Source: JAAYFT01 sp041655755 (GTDB taxonomy: Bacteria > Bacillota > Clostridia > Tissierellales > Tissierellaceae). Taken from it: 8,275 nucleotides of DNA. The notes under the pieces were generated by a model that was given only the letters and a program-made list of their open reading frames with translations, ran no database searches and was not told the DNA's origin. This document shows positions 1-5,778 of the stretch, piece by piece; position 1 is the first letter of the stretch, and every line of letters starts with the position of its first letter. Made by a program: the position numbers and the translations under genes. The stretch lies in assembly GCA_041655755.1 (NCBI GenBank), contig JBBAEY010000088.1:1-8275 (forward strand), written 5' to 3'.

Positions 1-328
1 AATGGGTGGAATGAGCATGGGATTGGGTATTGCCACCAGAGAAGAATTTATATACGATACCGATGCAATATTGTTAAACACATCCCTGAGGACCTATAAG
101 CTAATTAGATTCGGGGAAAATCCGGAATACAGTGTGGAATTTGTTGAAACTCCGCAAATTGACGGCCCATTTGGTGCAAGAGGCATTGCAGAGCATGGAA
201 TTCTTGGAATTCCAGCGGCTTTTGCAAATGCAATCTCACTGGCTGCAGACGATGAATTTGATTCTATACCAGTTTCTCAAGAGGATATTTGGAAAAAGAA
301 GACTGGAGGTAAAAATGATAGCTTTTGA
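1..328 (+). CDS. Molybdopterin-binding large subunit of a xanthine dehydrogenase/aldehyde oxidase-family hydroxylase (C-terminal part)
   Basis: This is the C-terminal ~108 residues of a gene whose start lies left of the window; the first complete codon begins at base 2. The tail shows the GPFGARGIAEHG segment followed by GIPAAFANAI, which matches the end of the molybdopterin-binding subunit of xanthine oxidase-type enzymes. In that family the Glu of this segment (GAG at 191-193 here) is the active-site base that helps hydroxylate the substrate at the Mo centre. The gene stops with TGA at 326-328 and overlaps the FAD subunit gene by 14 bp, and an [Fe-S] subunit follows, so this is the first of three subunits of one complex. 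The substrate (xanthine, another purine, nicotinate or an aldehyde) cannot be decided from this fragment. Family assignment is firm. Confidence 0.9.
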   Translation, partial: MGGMSMGLGIATREEFIYDTDAILLNTSLRTYKLIRFGENPEYSVEFVETPQIDGPFGARGIAEHGILGIPAAFANAISLAADDEFDSIPVSQEDIWKKKTGGKNDSF

Positions 329-1151
329 TTTTGAGTATTATAAACCGGATACAGTTGAGGAAGCCTTTAAACTATATAAACAATTAAATTTAGGAGGTAA
401 AAAACCTATTTACTATGGTGGCGGTACTGAATTTATTTCCATGGCCAGAATGAATAATCGATACGCTGGAGCTGTGATAGACATCAAGGCTATAGAGGAA
501 TGTAATGTAAATAAAATTGTGGGTGGAGAACTCATTATGGGATCGGCCCTTAGCCTGAGCAAAATAGCTGAATCAAATCTCTTTCCACTAATGGCTTATA
601 TAGCCAGAAGAATTGCAGACCACACTATTCAAGGTAAGATTACCCTAGGGGGAAATCTCCTAGGGACAATAATCTATAAGGAAGCCTGCCTAGCCCTCTT
701 GCTATCAAATAGCAAGTTAGTTATTTATGGCAGGGATGGCAAGAGAACAGTTCCAATTTTAGATATGTATGACCAGGGACTAAGGCTAGAGGAAGGGGAA
801 CTTTTGCTACAAATTATCGTGGATGAGAGAATTACGGGCCTGCCCTTTCGCCATGTAAAGAGGACAAAATTAGAAAAAATCGACTATCCGCTGATTACCA
901 TGGCGGCAATTAAGGATGGAGATAATATATCTCTAGCATTTAGCGGACTCTACCAGTATCCCAATAGATCTTTAGAAATGGAAAAAATAATTAATGATAG
1001 CTCTATGCCCGAGAAAAAAAAGGTCGAAAGGGCTATTGAAATTTTACCTGAAGGAATATTGGACGATTTAGGAGCTTCTTCACAATTTAGGAAATTTATC
1101 TTGAACGAACTATTGTCACAGGTATTTGATAAATTTGAGGAGGTGTGCTAA
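315..1151 (+). CDS. FAD-binding subunit of a xanthine dehydrogenase-type molybdenum hydroxylase
   Basis: This 278-residue protein carries electrons from the [2Fe-2S] clusters to an acceptor through FAD. The first FAD-binding loop is the glycine-rich YYGGGTEF at residues 33-40. The second is TLGGNL at residues 110-115, corresponding to the family's TIGGN motif. The usual small polar stretch after it is replaced by GTIIYKEA, which suggests a clostridial subfamily rather than a typical xanthine dehydrogenase. The length fits the medium subunit family (about 270-300). The reading frame is open upstream to 132, but the ATG at 315 is preferred: GGAGGT lies at 305-310, four bases upstream, and the protein then starts with the normal family N-terminus. 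It overlaps the large subunit gene by 14 bp, consistent with translational coupling, and ends immediately before the [2Fe-2S] subunit start. Confidence 0.9.
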   Translation: MIAFDFEYYKPDTVEEAFKLYKQLNLGGKKPIYYGGGTEFISMARMNNRYAGAVIDIKAIEECNVNKIVGGELIMGSALSLSKIAESNLFPLMAYIARRIADHTIQGKITLGGNLLGTIIYKEACLALLLSNSKLVIYGRDGKRTVPILDMYDQGLRLEEGELLLQIIVDERITGLPFRHVKRTKLEKIDYPLITMAAIKDGDNISLAFSGLYQYPNRSLEMEKIINDSSMPEKKKVERAIEILPEGILDDLGASSQFRKFILNELLSQVFDKFEEVC

Positions 1152-1634
1152 ATGATAGAAATATTGGGGCAAAAAATGCTGACCTTGAATGTCAATGGTA
1201 AAAACAGAGATGTACTGGTCAAACCTTCTGATACCCTACTCTTTACCCTGAGAAATGAACTGGGGCTGACAGGGGCAAAGCCAGGTTGCGAAAATGGCGA
1301 CTGCGGTGCCTGCACTGTTCTAGTTGACGGTTGGCCAGTTAAATCCTGTCTAATGCTGGCAGTTGAGGCAATTGGAAAATCCATAGTAACTGTGGAGGGC
1401 TTAAAAGACACGCCTATTCAAAAAGCCTTTGTAGAAAACTTTGCCTTTCAGTGCGGCTATTGTACATCTGGTTTTTTAATGGTCTGCCATGCCCTTGCCA
1501 ATATTCATCCAGATGCTAATGAGGCTACAATAGAGGAGTGGTTGCAATCCAACATTTGCCGTTGCACAGGATATGAAGAAATATCTAATGCAATTAAATC
1601 TACACTGGAAAAAATAAATGCGATACAGGCATGA
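1152..1634 (+). CDS. [2Fe-2S] iron-sulfur subunit of a xanthine dehydrogenase-type molybdenum hydroxylase
   Basis: This 160-residue electron-transfer subunit has the standard two-domain build. The N-terminal plant-ferredoxin-like domain holds one [2Fe-2S] cluster on C46, C51, C54 and C66 (motif CENGDCGACTV). The C-terminal helical domain holds the second cluster on C101, C104, C136 and C138 (CGYC and CRCTGY). All eight ligands are present, so the subunit looks functional. Length is normal for the family (about 150-165). The ATG follows the TAA of the FAD gene with no gap; GGAGG at 1139-1143 sets the start, in preference to the in-frame Met at codon 9. It is the last gene of the operon, followed by a hairpin terminator. 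Gene order Mo-FAD-FeS is the same as in E. coli xdhABC, but a specific symbol is not justified without knowing the substrate. Confidence 0.95.
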   Translation: MIEILGQKMLTLNVNGKNRDVLVKPSDTLLFTLRNELGLTGAKPGCENGDCGACTVLVDGWPVKSCLMLAVEAIGKSIVTVEGLKDTPIQKAFVENFAFQCGYCTSGFLMVCHALANIHPDANEATIEEWLQSNICRCTGYEEISNAIKSTLEKINAIQA

Positions 1635-1687
1635 CCCACCTGGCTCTGCATCCTAGATGATTTAAAAAACAACATCCAAGATACATA

Positions 1688-1735
1688 AAAACACCCCTTA
1701 TTATTTTAATCTTACAAATTAATAAAGGGTGTTTT
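1688..1735. terminator. Bidirectional rho-independent terminator between the xdh-type operon and yebC
   Basis: AAAACACCC at 1688-1696 pairs with GGGTGTTTT at 1727-1735. After one C/A mismatch the stem continues with TTATTA (1698-1703) against TAATAA (1720-1725), leaving a 16-base loop. On the plus strand the stem ends in TTTT. On the minus strand the transcript ends in a run of five T (1691-1687). It sits between two convergent stop codons (1634 and 1751), so it most likely ends both transcripts. Confidence 0.8.
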
Positions 1736-1750
1736 GTCTGTATATCAAAT

Positions 1751-2488
1751 CTACTCTTCCTCATCCATCTCCCAGTTGTGGTAGACTTCTTGGACGTCAT
1801 CGTTATCTTCAAGGAGGTCTATTAATTTTTCCATGTTTTTTATGTCTTCTGGATTTGTAAGCCTTATGGTATTTTGAGGAATGTAGGATAGTTCTGCCAT
1901 GGCAAAGCTATATCCTGCCTCAGATAGGCCGTCCCTTAGGTCATTAAAATCTTCTGGTGCTGTTATTATCTCAAAGCCTTCTTCTTCAGAAATAAAATCT
2001 TCTGCACCCAAATCTATTGCCAGCATAGTAAGTTCGTCTTCGTCAATGGAGTCAGTTCTCTCTATGGCAACTAGACCCTTTCTATCAAACATAAATTTCA
2101 CACAGCCCGACTGTCCTAAGTTTCCGCCGCCTCTGTCGAAGGCATGTCTCACATCTGGAGCCGTTCTATTCCTGTTATCTGTAAGACATTCCACGAATAC
2201 TGCTATTCCGTTGGGTCCATAGCCTTCGTATATGATTTCTTCGAAATTATCTGCCCCCAGCTCACCTGAACCTTTTTTTATGGCCCTCTCAATATTGTCA
2301 TTGGGCATATTTTCAGCCTTAGCCTTTTCTATTGCAGCCTTAAGTGCTGGATTGTAATCTGGGTCAGCCCCACCTTCTTTTGCAGCCACCATAATATATC
2401 TGCCTAGTTTAGTAAATACCTTTGCCCTTTTGGCATCTTCTTTTCCCTTCTTATTCTTAATATTATTCCATTTTGAATGTCCTGCCAT
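1751..2488 (-). CDS. yebC: YebC/PmpR family protein (TACO1-like)
   Basis: This 245-residue protein opens with the family signature MAGHSKWNNIK followed by a basic KNKKGKEDAKRAKVFTKL stretch, and the length matches the family (about 240-250). The conserved GYGPNGIA and RHAFDRGGGNLG segments lie in the middle, and an acidic tail ends in DEEE. Family members are annotated as DNA-binding transcriptional regulators (PmpR in Pseudomonas). The mitochondrial relative TACO1 promotes translation, and recent work on bacterial relatives also points to a ribosomal role, so the regulator label should be read with caution. The start is set by AGGGGAG at 2497-2503. It lies 72 bp downstream of nadE on the same strand with no clear promoter or terminator between them, so co-transcription with nadE is plausible. 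Confidence 0.95.
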   Translation of the reverse strand: MAGHSKWNNIKNKKGKEDAKRAKVFTKLGRYIMVAAKEGGADPDYNPALKAAIEKAKAENMPNDNIERAIKKGSGELGADNFEEIIYEGYGPNGIAVFVECLTDNRNRTAPDVRHAFDRGGGNLGQSGCVKFMFDRKGLVAIERTDSIDEDELTMLAIDLGAEDFISEEEGFEIITAPEDFNDLRDGLSEAGYSFAMAELSYIPQNTIRLTNPEDIKNMEKLIDLLEDNDDVQEVYHNWEMDEEE

Positions 2489-2560
2489 TTATTTCACTCC
2501 CCTAATCTATTACTATCTAATTTTAGCACATAATACAATTTCTTTCTGAATTGGCTCCCT

Positions 2561-3280
2561 TTAACCCCTAAATATGGGCGGAAAACTTCTTTTGTGTTTG
2601 CTGTTTTCATTCATTTTTTCTATTTTGCCTACTATATCCCTTGGCCCATCTCCAGTTTTTATAAACCTATCCAATGTATCATATGAGAATCCTAGTTCCT
2701 CTTCATCAGTTTGATTGGTCCAAAGGCCTGCTGTTGGAGCTTTCTCAATTATTACTTCAGGCAGCTTTAAATACCTAGCCAGCTCAACTATTTCAGATTT
2801 GACAAAGGATGCTAGGGGCAGTATATCTACACCGCTATCCCCATGTTTTGTAAAATAGCCCACAGTAAATTCTGACTTGTTACTTGGTCCAACTACTAAA
2901 TACTTATTATTTTGAGCAAAGTAATAAAGGGTTGTCATCCTTAATCTTGGCTTTAAATTTGATATGGCTAGTCTATTCCTGTTTTCTTCCTTGATTGCAC
3001 CCAAGAGAAGATCAAATGTATCAGATAAATCAACCTTCTTGACCTGTAAATCTAGGCTATCTGATACCAATCGTCCATGTTCTTCATCTATGGGATCACT
3101 GTAACAGGGCATGATTATCCCAAGGGAACTATCTGGAAATGCCTTTTTTGCCAGTGCAGCCACTAGGGCAGAATCGATGCCGCCACTGAGACCAAATACT
3201 AGCCCCTCTGCCTGGGCATCTTCTACCTGTTTTCTCAACCATGCTACTAGCTCTTCAACTACCTTGTCTACCTTTTCCAT
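2561..3280 (-). CDS. nadE: NH3-dependent NAD+ synthetase
   Basis: This cytoplasmic enzyme makes NAD from deamido-NAD (nicotinate adenine dinucleotide), ATP and ammonia, the last step of NAD biosynthesis. The 239-residue protein has the N-type ATP pyrophosphatase P-loop SGGIDS at residues 32-37, NLKPRLRMTTLYYFA at 108-122, SNKSE at 133-137, TKHGDSGVDI at 144-153, and APTAGLWTNQTDEEELG at 181-197, all diagnostic for NadE. There is no N-terminal glutaminase domain, so it is the short, ammonia-using form. It is a little shorter than the B. subtilis and E. coli enzymes (about 270), but no motif is missing. GGAGGT at 3286-3291, five bases before the ATG, fixes the start. The gene is divergent from the TSUP pair and shares a 120-bp control region with it. 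Confidence 0.96.
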   Translation of the reverse strand: MEKVDKVVEELVAWLRKQVEDAQAEGLVFGLSGGIDSALVAALAKKAFPDSSLGIIMPCYSDPIDEEHGRLVSDSLDLQVKKVDLSDTFDLLLGAIKEENRNRLAISNLKPRLRMTTLYYFAQNNKYLVVGPSNKSEFTVGYFTKHGDSGVDILPLASFVKSEIVELARYLKLPEVIIEKAPTAGLWTNQTDEEELGFSYDTLDRFIKTGDGPRDIVGKIEKMNENSKHKRSFPPIFRG

Positions 3281-3356
3281 TTCCTACCTCCAAGTCCACT
3301 ATTGTAAAATTTGATATATCTACTATCTTTCTTCCTCATGTATATCTTCTACTTAT

Positions 3357-3385
3357 TTGGAAAAATTAATCATAATGATTATAAC
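3357..3385 (+). promoter_or_regulatory. Candidate sigma-A promoter facing the TSUP pair
   Basis: TTGGAA at 3357-3362 and TATAAC at 3380-3385 are separated by 17 bp and face the TSUP genes. The predicted start near 3392 would fall inside the ribosome binding site (3388-3394), leaving almost no leader. Either transcription starts slightly earlier or another promoter is used, so this is only a candidate. Confidence 0.35.
3367..3381. promoter_or_regulatory. Perfect 7-1-7 inverted repeat, Fur/PerR-like operator candidate
   Basis: TAATCAT, one A, then ATGATTA forms a perfect 15-bp inverted repeat. The geometry is that of operators bound by Fur-family repressors. Each half matches the Fur heptamer TGATAAT and the PerR heptamer TTATAAT at five of seven positions. 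It lies in the nadE/TSUP divergent region and covers part of the candidate -10 elements on both strands, where a bound repressor could block both. The symmetry is seen directly; the choice of regulator is inference, and AT-rich DNA can give such repeats by chance. Confidence 0.4.
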
Positions 3386-3386
3386 A
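3378..3386 (-). promoter_or_regulatory. Candidate extended -10 promoter for nadE
   Basis: Read on the minus strand, this is TGTTATAAT: a perfect TATAAT (3383-3378) preceded by TG plus one base, the extended -10 form that can work without a good -35. No convincing -35 is found 16-18 bp upstream. It would start transcription near 3371 and give nadE a leader of about 90 bases. It overlaps the inverted repeat at 3367-3381. Confidence 0.5.
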
Positions 3387-3400
3387 CAAAGGAGCAGCTA

Positions 3401-3760
3401 ATGGACAAAAAAAAGATAAAATTACTAGCCATAGGTATAGGGACTGGGTTAATCAATGGATTATTCGGCTCGGGCGGAGGTACGATTGTTGTCCCATCCC
3501 TAGTATTTATTATGGGAATTGACGATTACAAGGCTCATGCTACTGCTATTTCCATAATACTACCACTTTCAATAATCAGCACTATTATATACCTTACAAA
3601 GGGTTCTATACCCTTTAATATTGTAGTTCCCGTGACCATAGGCGGTGTCCTGGGCTCCTATTTGGGAGCTAAACTTTTAAACAAAATTCCTATTAATATT
3701 CTTAGGAAAATATTTGGTGTTGTGATTGTATATACAGCCATAAGGATGATATTTAAATGA
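3401..3760 (+). CDS. Half-size TSUP (TauE/SafE-like) membrane protein, first of a pair
   Basis: This is a 119-residue, very hydrophobic protein with about four membrane segments (roughly residues 8-38, 48-65, 74-92 and 101-118). The first segment carries the glycine-rich GLFGSGGGTIVVPSL motif (residues 20-34) typical of each repeat of the TSUP/DUF81 family, whose members move sulfite, sulfonates, organic acids or other anions across the membrane. Normal members are about 250 residues with two such repeats; this gene encodes one. The frame is open back to 3311, but AAAGGAG at 3388-3394, six bases before the ATG at 3401, and the poor match of the upstream part to the family support the shorter form. 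Its TGA overlaps the ATG of the next gene, which supplies the second half. Substrate is unknown. Confidence 0.85.
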   Translation: MDKKKIKLLAIGIGTGLINGLFGSGGGTIVVPSLVFIMGIDDYKAHATAISIILPLSIISTIIYLTKGSIPFNIVVPVTIGGVLGSYLGAKLLNKIPINILRKIFGVVIVYTAIRMIFK

Positions 3761-4107
3761 TTTTGGCTCTAATAGGTTTTTTTTCTGGGATGATTGGCGG
3801 TATGGGTATAGGCGGTGGTGCTATTCTCATTCCTGCCCTAGTTATATTGCACGGGATTGAGCAACAGGAGGCACAGGGAGTAAACTTGGTTGTATTTCTA
3901 CCTGTAGCACTGACTGCACTGGTTATCCATCATAAAAAAGAAAATATAGAGTTTGCCTATGCCAAACCGATTATCTTTATCGGCCTTATAGGATCTATCA
4001 TAGGCTCCTTTCTTGCCATGAAAATAGATTCATCTAGCCTAGGAAAATATTTTGGTTTTTTTCTACTCTTTATTGGAATCTATGAGTTGTTCCAAAAAAA
4101 AGAATAG
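3757..4107 (+). CDS. Half-size TSUP (TauE/SafE-like) membrane protein, second of a pair
   Basis: This 116-residue integral membrane protein has about four hydrophobic segments and its own repeat motif, SGMIGGMGIGGGAILIPALV at residues 10-29, with the GGG and Pro conserved. It corresponds to the C-terminal half of a normal TSUP transporter. Translation starts in the ATGA overlap with the upstream half, and AAGGAT at 3742-3747 is a weak ribosome binding site, so translational coupling and equal production of the halves are likely. The simplest reading is a heterodimer forming one transporter. The C-terminus is short and basic (QKKE), and the last codons lie inside a hairpin shared with the convergent gene. 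Nothing in the window points to a specific substrate. Confidence 0.85.
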   Translation: MILALIGFFSGMIGGMGIGGGAILIPALVILHGIEQQEAQGVNLVVFLPVALTALVIHHKKENIEFAYAKPIIFIGLIGSIIGSFLAMKIDSSSLGKYFGFFLLFIGIYELFQKKE

Positions 4108-4124
4108 GACCTATCCTATTCTTT
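4094..4124 (-). terminator. Rho-independent terminator overlapping two convergent stop codons
   Basis: AAAGAATAGGA (4099-4109) pairs perfectly with TCCTATTCTTT (4114-4124), giving an 11-bp stem and a four-base loop. On the minus strand it is followed by eight T (4101-4094), a strong intrinsic terminator for the CoA-binding protein gene. On the plus strand it is followed by CCCC, so it is weaker for the TSUP genes. The stem contains the TAG stop codons of both genes (4105-4107 plus, 4118-4116 minus), an unusually tight arrangement. Confidence 0.75.
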
Positions 4125-4505
4125 CCCCTTTAAGACTGCGTAAACACAATCTTCTATAAACTTAAATCCAAGGTCTTTCGCCCTTTCCAGGACCTCATCA
4201 TTGTAGGAACCCGGTTGAAACCAGACATATTCAATTCCAATTTCCTTGGCCTCTTCTAGGGTATTTATGGCAATCTTTGGAGAGACTACCATATCTAGCA
4301 CGTCAATTTTCATAGTAAGTTCTTTTAGGGAATGATAAACCCTTTCGCCTTCTATTTCATCATAGTTTGGATTTATGCCATGGGCTTCATAGCCATGTTC
4401 TTTTAATTTTTTCCATATCTTATAGCCGTATCTGTCTGTCTTTGCAGTTACACCTGCTACTGCCCATACCTTCTTTGCCAACATTTCTTCTTTTACTATT
4501 GACAT
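4116..4505 (-). CDS. Small CoA-binding domain protein (YccU family)
   Basis: This 129-residue protein consists of a single Rossmann-like CoA-binding domain of the kind found at the N-terminus of succinyl-CoA synthetase alpha and acyl-CoA synthetases. The nucleotide-binding turn is AVAGVTAKTDRYGYKI at residues 15-30. Later conserved parts are INPNYDEIEG (44-53), DMVVSP (71-76) and VWFQPGS (94-100). No catalytic domain is attached. The biological role of stand-alone members is not established; binding CoA or acyl-CoA is inferred from the fold. GGAGGTGG (4517-4510) lies just upstream of the ATG. It is the last gene of the yunB-hflX-Nudix-yigZ minus-strand cluster, and the hairpin at 4094-4124 ends it. 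Confidence 0.9.
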   Translation of the reverse strand: MSIVKEEMLAKKVWAVAGVTAKTDRYGYKIWKKLKEHGYEAHGINPNYDEIEGERVYHSLKELTMKIDVLDMVVSPKIAINTLEEAKEIGIEYVWFQPGSYNDEVLERAKDLGFKFIEDCVYAVLKGKE

Positions 4506-4519
4506 ATTACCACCTCCGT

Positions 4520-4544
4520 AAAAATATACCCTAATTCTATTAGG
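4520..4544 (-). terminator. Weak hairpin with T-rich tail between yigZ and the CoA-binding gene
   Basis: On the minus strand CCTAAT, a three-base loop AGA, and ATTAGG (4544-4530) form a six-bp stem followed by GTATATTTTT. It lies in the 49-bp gap after yigZ. It could be a weak terminator or attenuator, but the stem is AT-rich and short, so read-through into the next gene is likely. Confidence 0.3.
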
Positions 4545-4554
4545 CTAATCTAGT

Positions 4555-5202
4555 CTATGCTAATTTTTCTCCTTCTTTAATGGCTATATATTCCTCATCT
4601 AATATTTGAATATAGGCACTGCCACTGGTCATGTCTCTCATATCTCTTTGAAAAGATTCTATCTGATTATCTCTTACATAGAGTACAATATTTACTGCCT
4701 CGTCAAATAAGGTGTCATCTATTATATATTCCTTACTCAATAGGTAGTTTTCAATTTTCCCATAGAGATTATAATCTAACCTCACCTTTAGTTTACTGTG
4801 TAAGACCATATCCACTATTATCCCGGCTTCTAGTCCAATTTTTGCTCCCCTTGTATAGGCCCTTATGAGTCCGCCTGTACCTAGCTTTATCCCACCAAAA
4901 TATCTGGTAACTACAAGAACTAAATTTCGTAAGTTTTCTTTTTTAATTACTTCCAAAACTGGAATACCAGCAGTACCAGAGGGTTCGCCATCATCACTAA
5001 ATCTTTGAATATTGTTGTTTTGCCCTACTACATAGGCGTATACATTGTGGGTCGCATCCCTATGCATTGACTTAATCTTTTCTATAAAGGCTATAGCCTG
5101 GTCCTCATCTTCTACTGGCATGGCGTAGCCAATAAACCTAGACTTGTTTATTATGGTTTCATCTTGACCGAATTTATATATTGTTTTATAAACCTTGTCC
5201 AT
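4555..5202 (-). CDS. yigZ: YigZ/IMPACT family protein
   Basis: This 215-residue protein has the UPF0029 (IMPACT) domain over about residues 15-125, with SDDGEPSGTAG at 69-79 and the signature TRYFGGIKLGTGGLIRAYT at 99-117. A second, smaller DUF1949-type domain follows at about 140-195. The size is that of bacterial family members (about 205-220). The eukaryotic relative IMPACT regulates the Gcn2 kinase through Gcn1 at ribosomes. The bacterial proteins are poorly understood and are often listed as putative translation regulators. The start is supported by AAAGGAAG upstream (5215-5208) with a five-base spacer. It lies 54 bp downstream of the Nudix gene on the same strand, and a nucleic-acid or translation role would fit the nearby hflX. 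Confidence 0.93.
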   Translation of the reverse strand: MDKVYKTIYKFGQDETIINKSRFIGYAMPVEDEDQAIAFIEKIKSMHRDATHNVYAYVVGQNNNIQRFSDDGEPSGTAGIPVLEVIKKENLRNLVLVVTRYFGGIKLGTGGLIRAYTRGAKIGLEAGIIVDMVLHSKLKVRLDYNLYGKIENYLLSKEYIIDDTLFDEAVNIVLYVRDNQIESFQRDMRDMTSGSAYIQILDEEYIAIKEGEKLA

Positions 5203-5256
5203 TAAATCTTCCTTTCAAGCTCCATGCTAAAAAAACAAGGAGCTAGGTCCAATCCA

Positions 5257-5700
5257 TTAGGCAAACTTAAGTTTTTCTTCATAATCTTTAAATTCAAGGT
5301 ATCTCTTATAGGCCAGATTGACTAGGGATTTATCTTGACTATATGTTATCATTTCAATAGCTTCATCTATATTATAGTAACCAGCTTCTTTAAACCCTTC
5401 TTCAAAGTTCAAGGAAAACTCCTCGTCATTTGACTCCATTATATACCAGATTATTTTGTTGCAAACGGCCTGATTTCTTGAAAGGGAATAGAATTCATAG
5501 GCCGTTTCTCCAGCAGATGATACAATCCTTGGGTCAATTATTCCTGTTTCAAATTCCACCCTTCCTATGGCTGTCTCAGGCGGTAGTTCCTCGCCTCTCA
5601 TCTTCCCCTTGGGTAATATCCATTCGTTTTTATCGTTTTTCATTATAAATACCTTGTCGTCCTTAAATACTATTCCACCTGCACAATTTCTTATTATCAT
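5257..5700 (-). CDS. Nudix-fold protein with degenerate Nudix box
   Basis: This 147-residue protein is the size of a single Nudix domain and starts with the family's AGGIVF strand, followed by WILPKGKMRGEE. The Nudix box should read G-x5-E-x7-REUxEExGU. Here it runs from G32 and E38 to GRVEFETGI (46-54): the expected Arg is G46, the first Glu is R47, and the first of the paired Glu is F50; only E51 and G53 remain. Normal hydrolysis of a nucleoside diphosphate-linked substrate is therefore doubtful, and ligand binding without catalysis is possible. The frame also allows a GTG at 5709, but AAGGAGTG (5714-5707) contains that GTG and sits six bases before the ATG at 5700, so the ATG is chosen. 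It lies 78 bp downstream of hflX on the same strand. Confidence 0.85.
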   Translation of the reverse strand: MIIRNCAGGIVFKDDKVFIMKNDKNEWILPKGKMRGEELPPETAIGRVEFETGIIDPRIVSSAGETAYEFYSLSRNQAVCNKIIWYIMESNDEEFSLNFEEGFKEAGYYNIDEAIEMITYSQDKSLVNLAYKRYLEFKDYEEKLKFA

Positions 5701-5778
5701 ATGTTTCACTCCTTGTAGTTTTATTGTAAAATCGGCATAGACTAAACTCCCTATAGGTATGATTTCCCATGCTTACTC

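Noticed and set aside
132..314. N-terminal extension of the FAD subunit back to an ATG at 132
   Set aside because: It lies inside the large subunit coding region in another frame, has no family similarity or ribosome binding site, and a good GGAGGT precedes the ATG at 315.
1899..2222. Open frame on the plus strand opposite yebC
   Set aside because: Low-complexity Ser/Pro-rich translation, a mirror of the conserved yebC coding sequence, with no ribosome binding site.
3311..3400. Thirty-residue N-terminal extension of the first TSUP gene
   Set aside because: It would run through the divergent promoter region. The ATG at 3401 has AAAGGAG at the right distance, and the TSUP repeat begins just after it.
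3281..3400. Riboswitch in the nadE/TSUP divergent region
   Set aside because: Only about 120 bp shared by two leaders, AT-rich, with no multi-stem structure and no known conserved aptamer core that I can recognise.
5218..5244. AGCTCC/GGAGCT inverted repeat after the Nudix gene as a terminator
   Set aside because: Only six pairs with a 15-base loop, and the T-run lies in the loop rather than after the stem. It may be chance or a weak regulatory fold near the yigZ ribosome binding site.
5701..5778. Separate promoter or terminator between hflX and the Nudix gene
   Set aside because: A TACAAT on the minus strand has no matching -35 or TG, and the CCTATAGG palindrome has no stable stem with a T-run.
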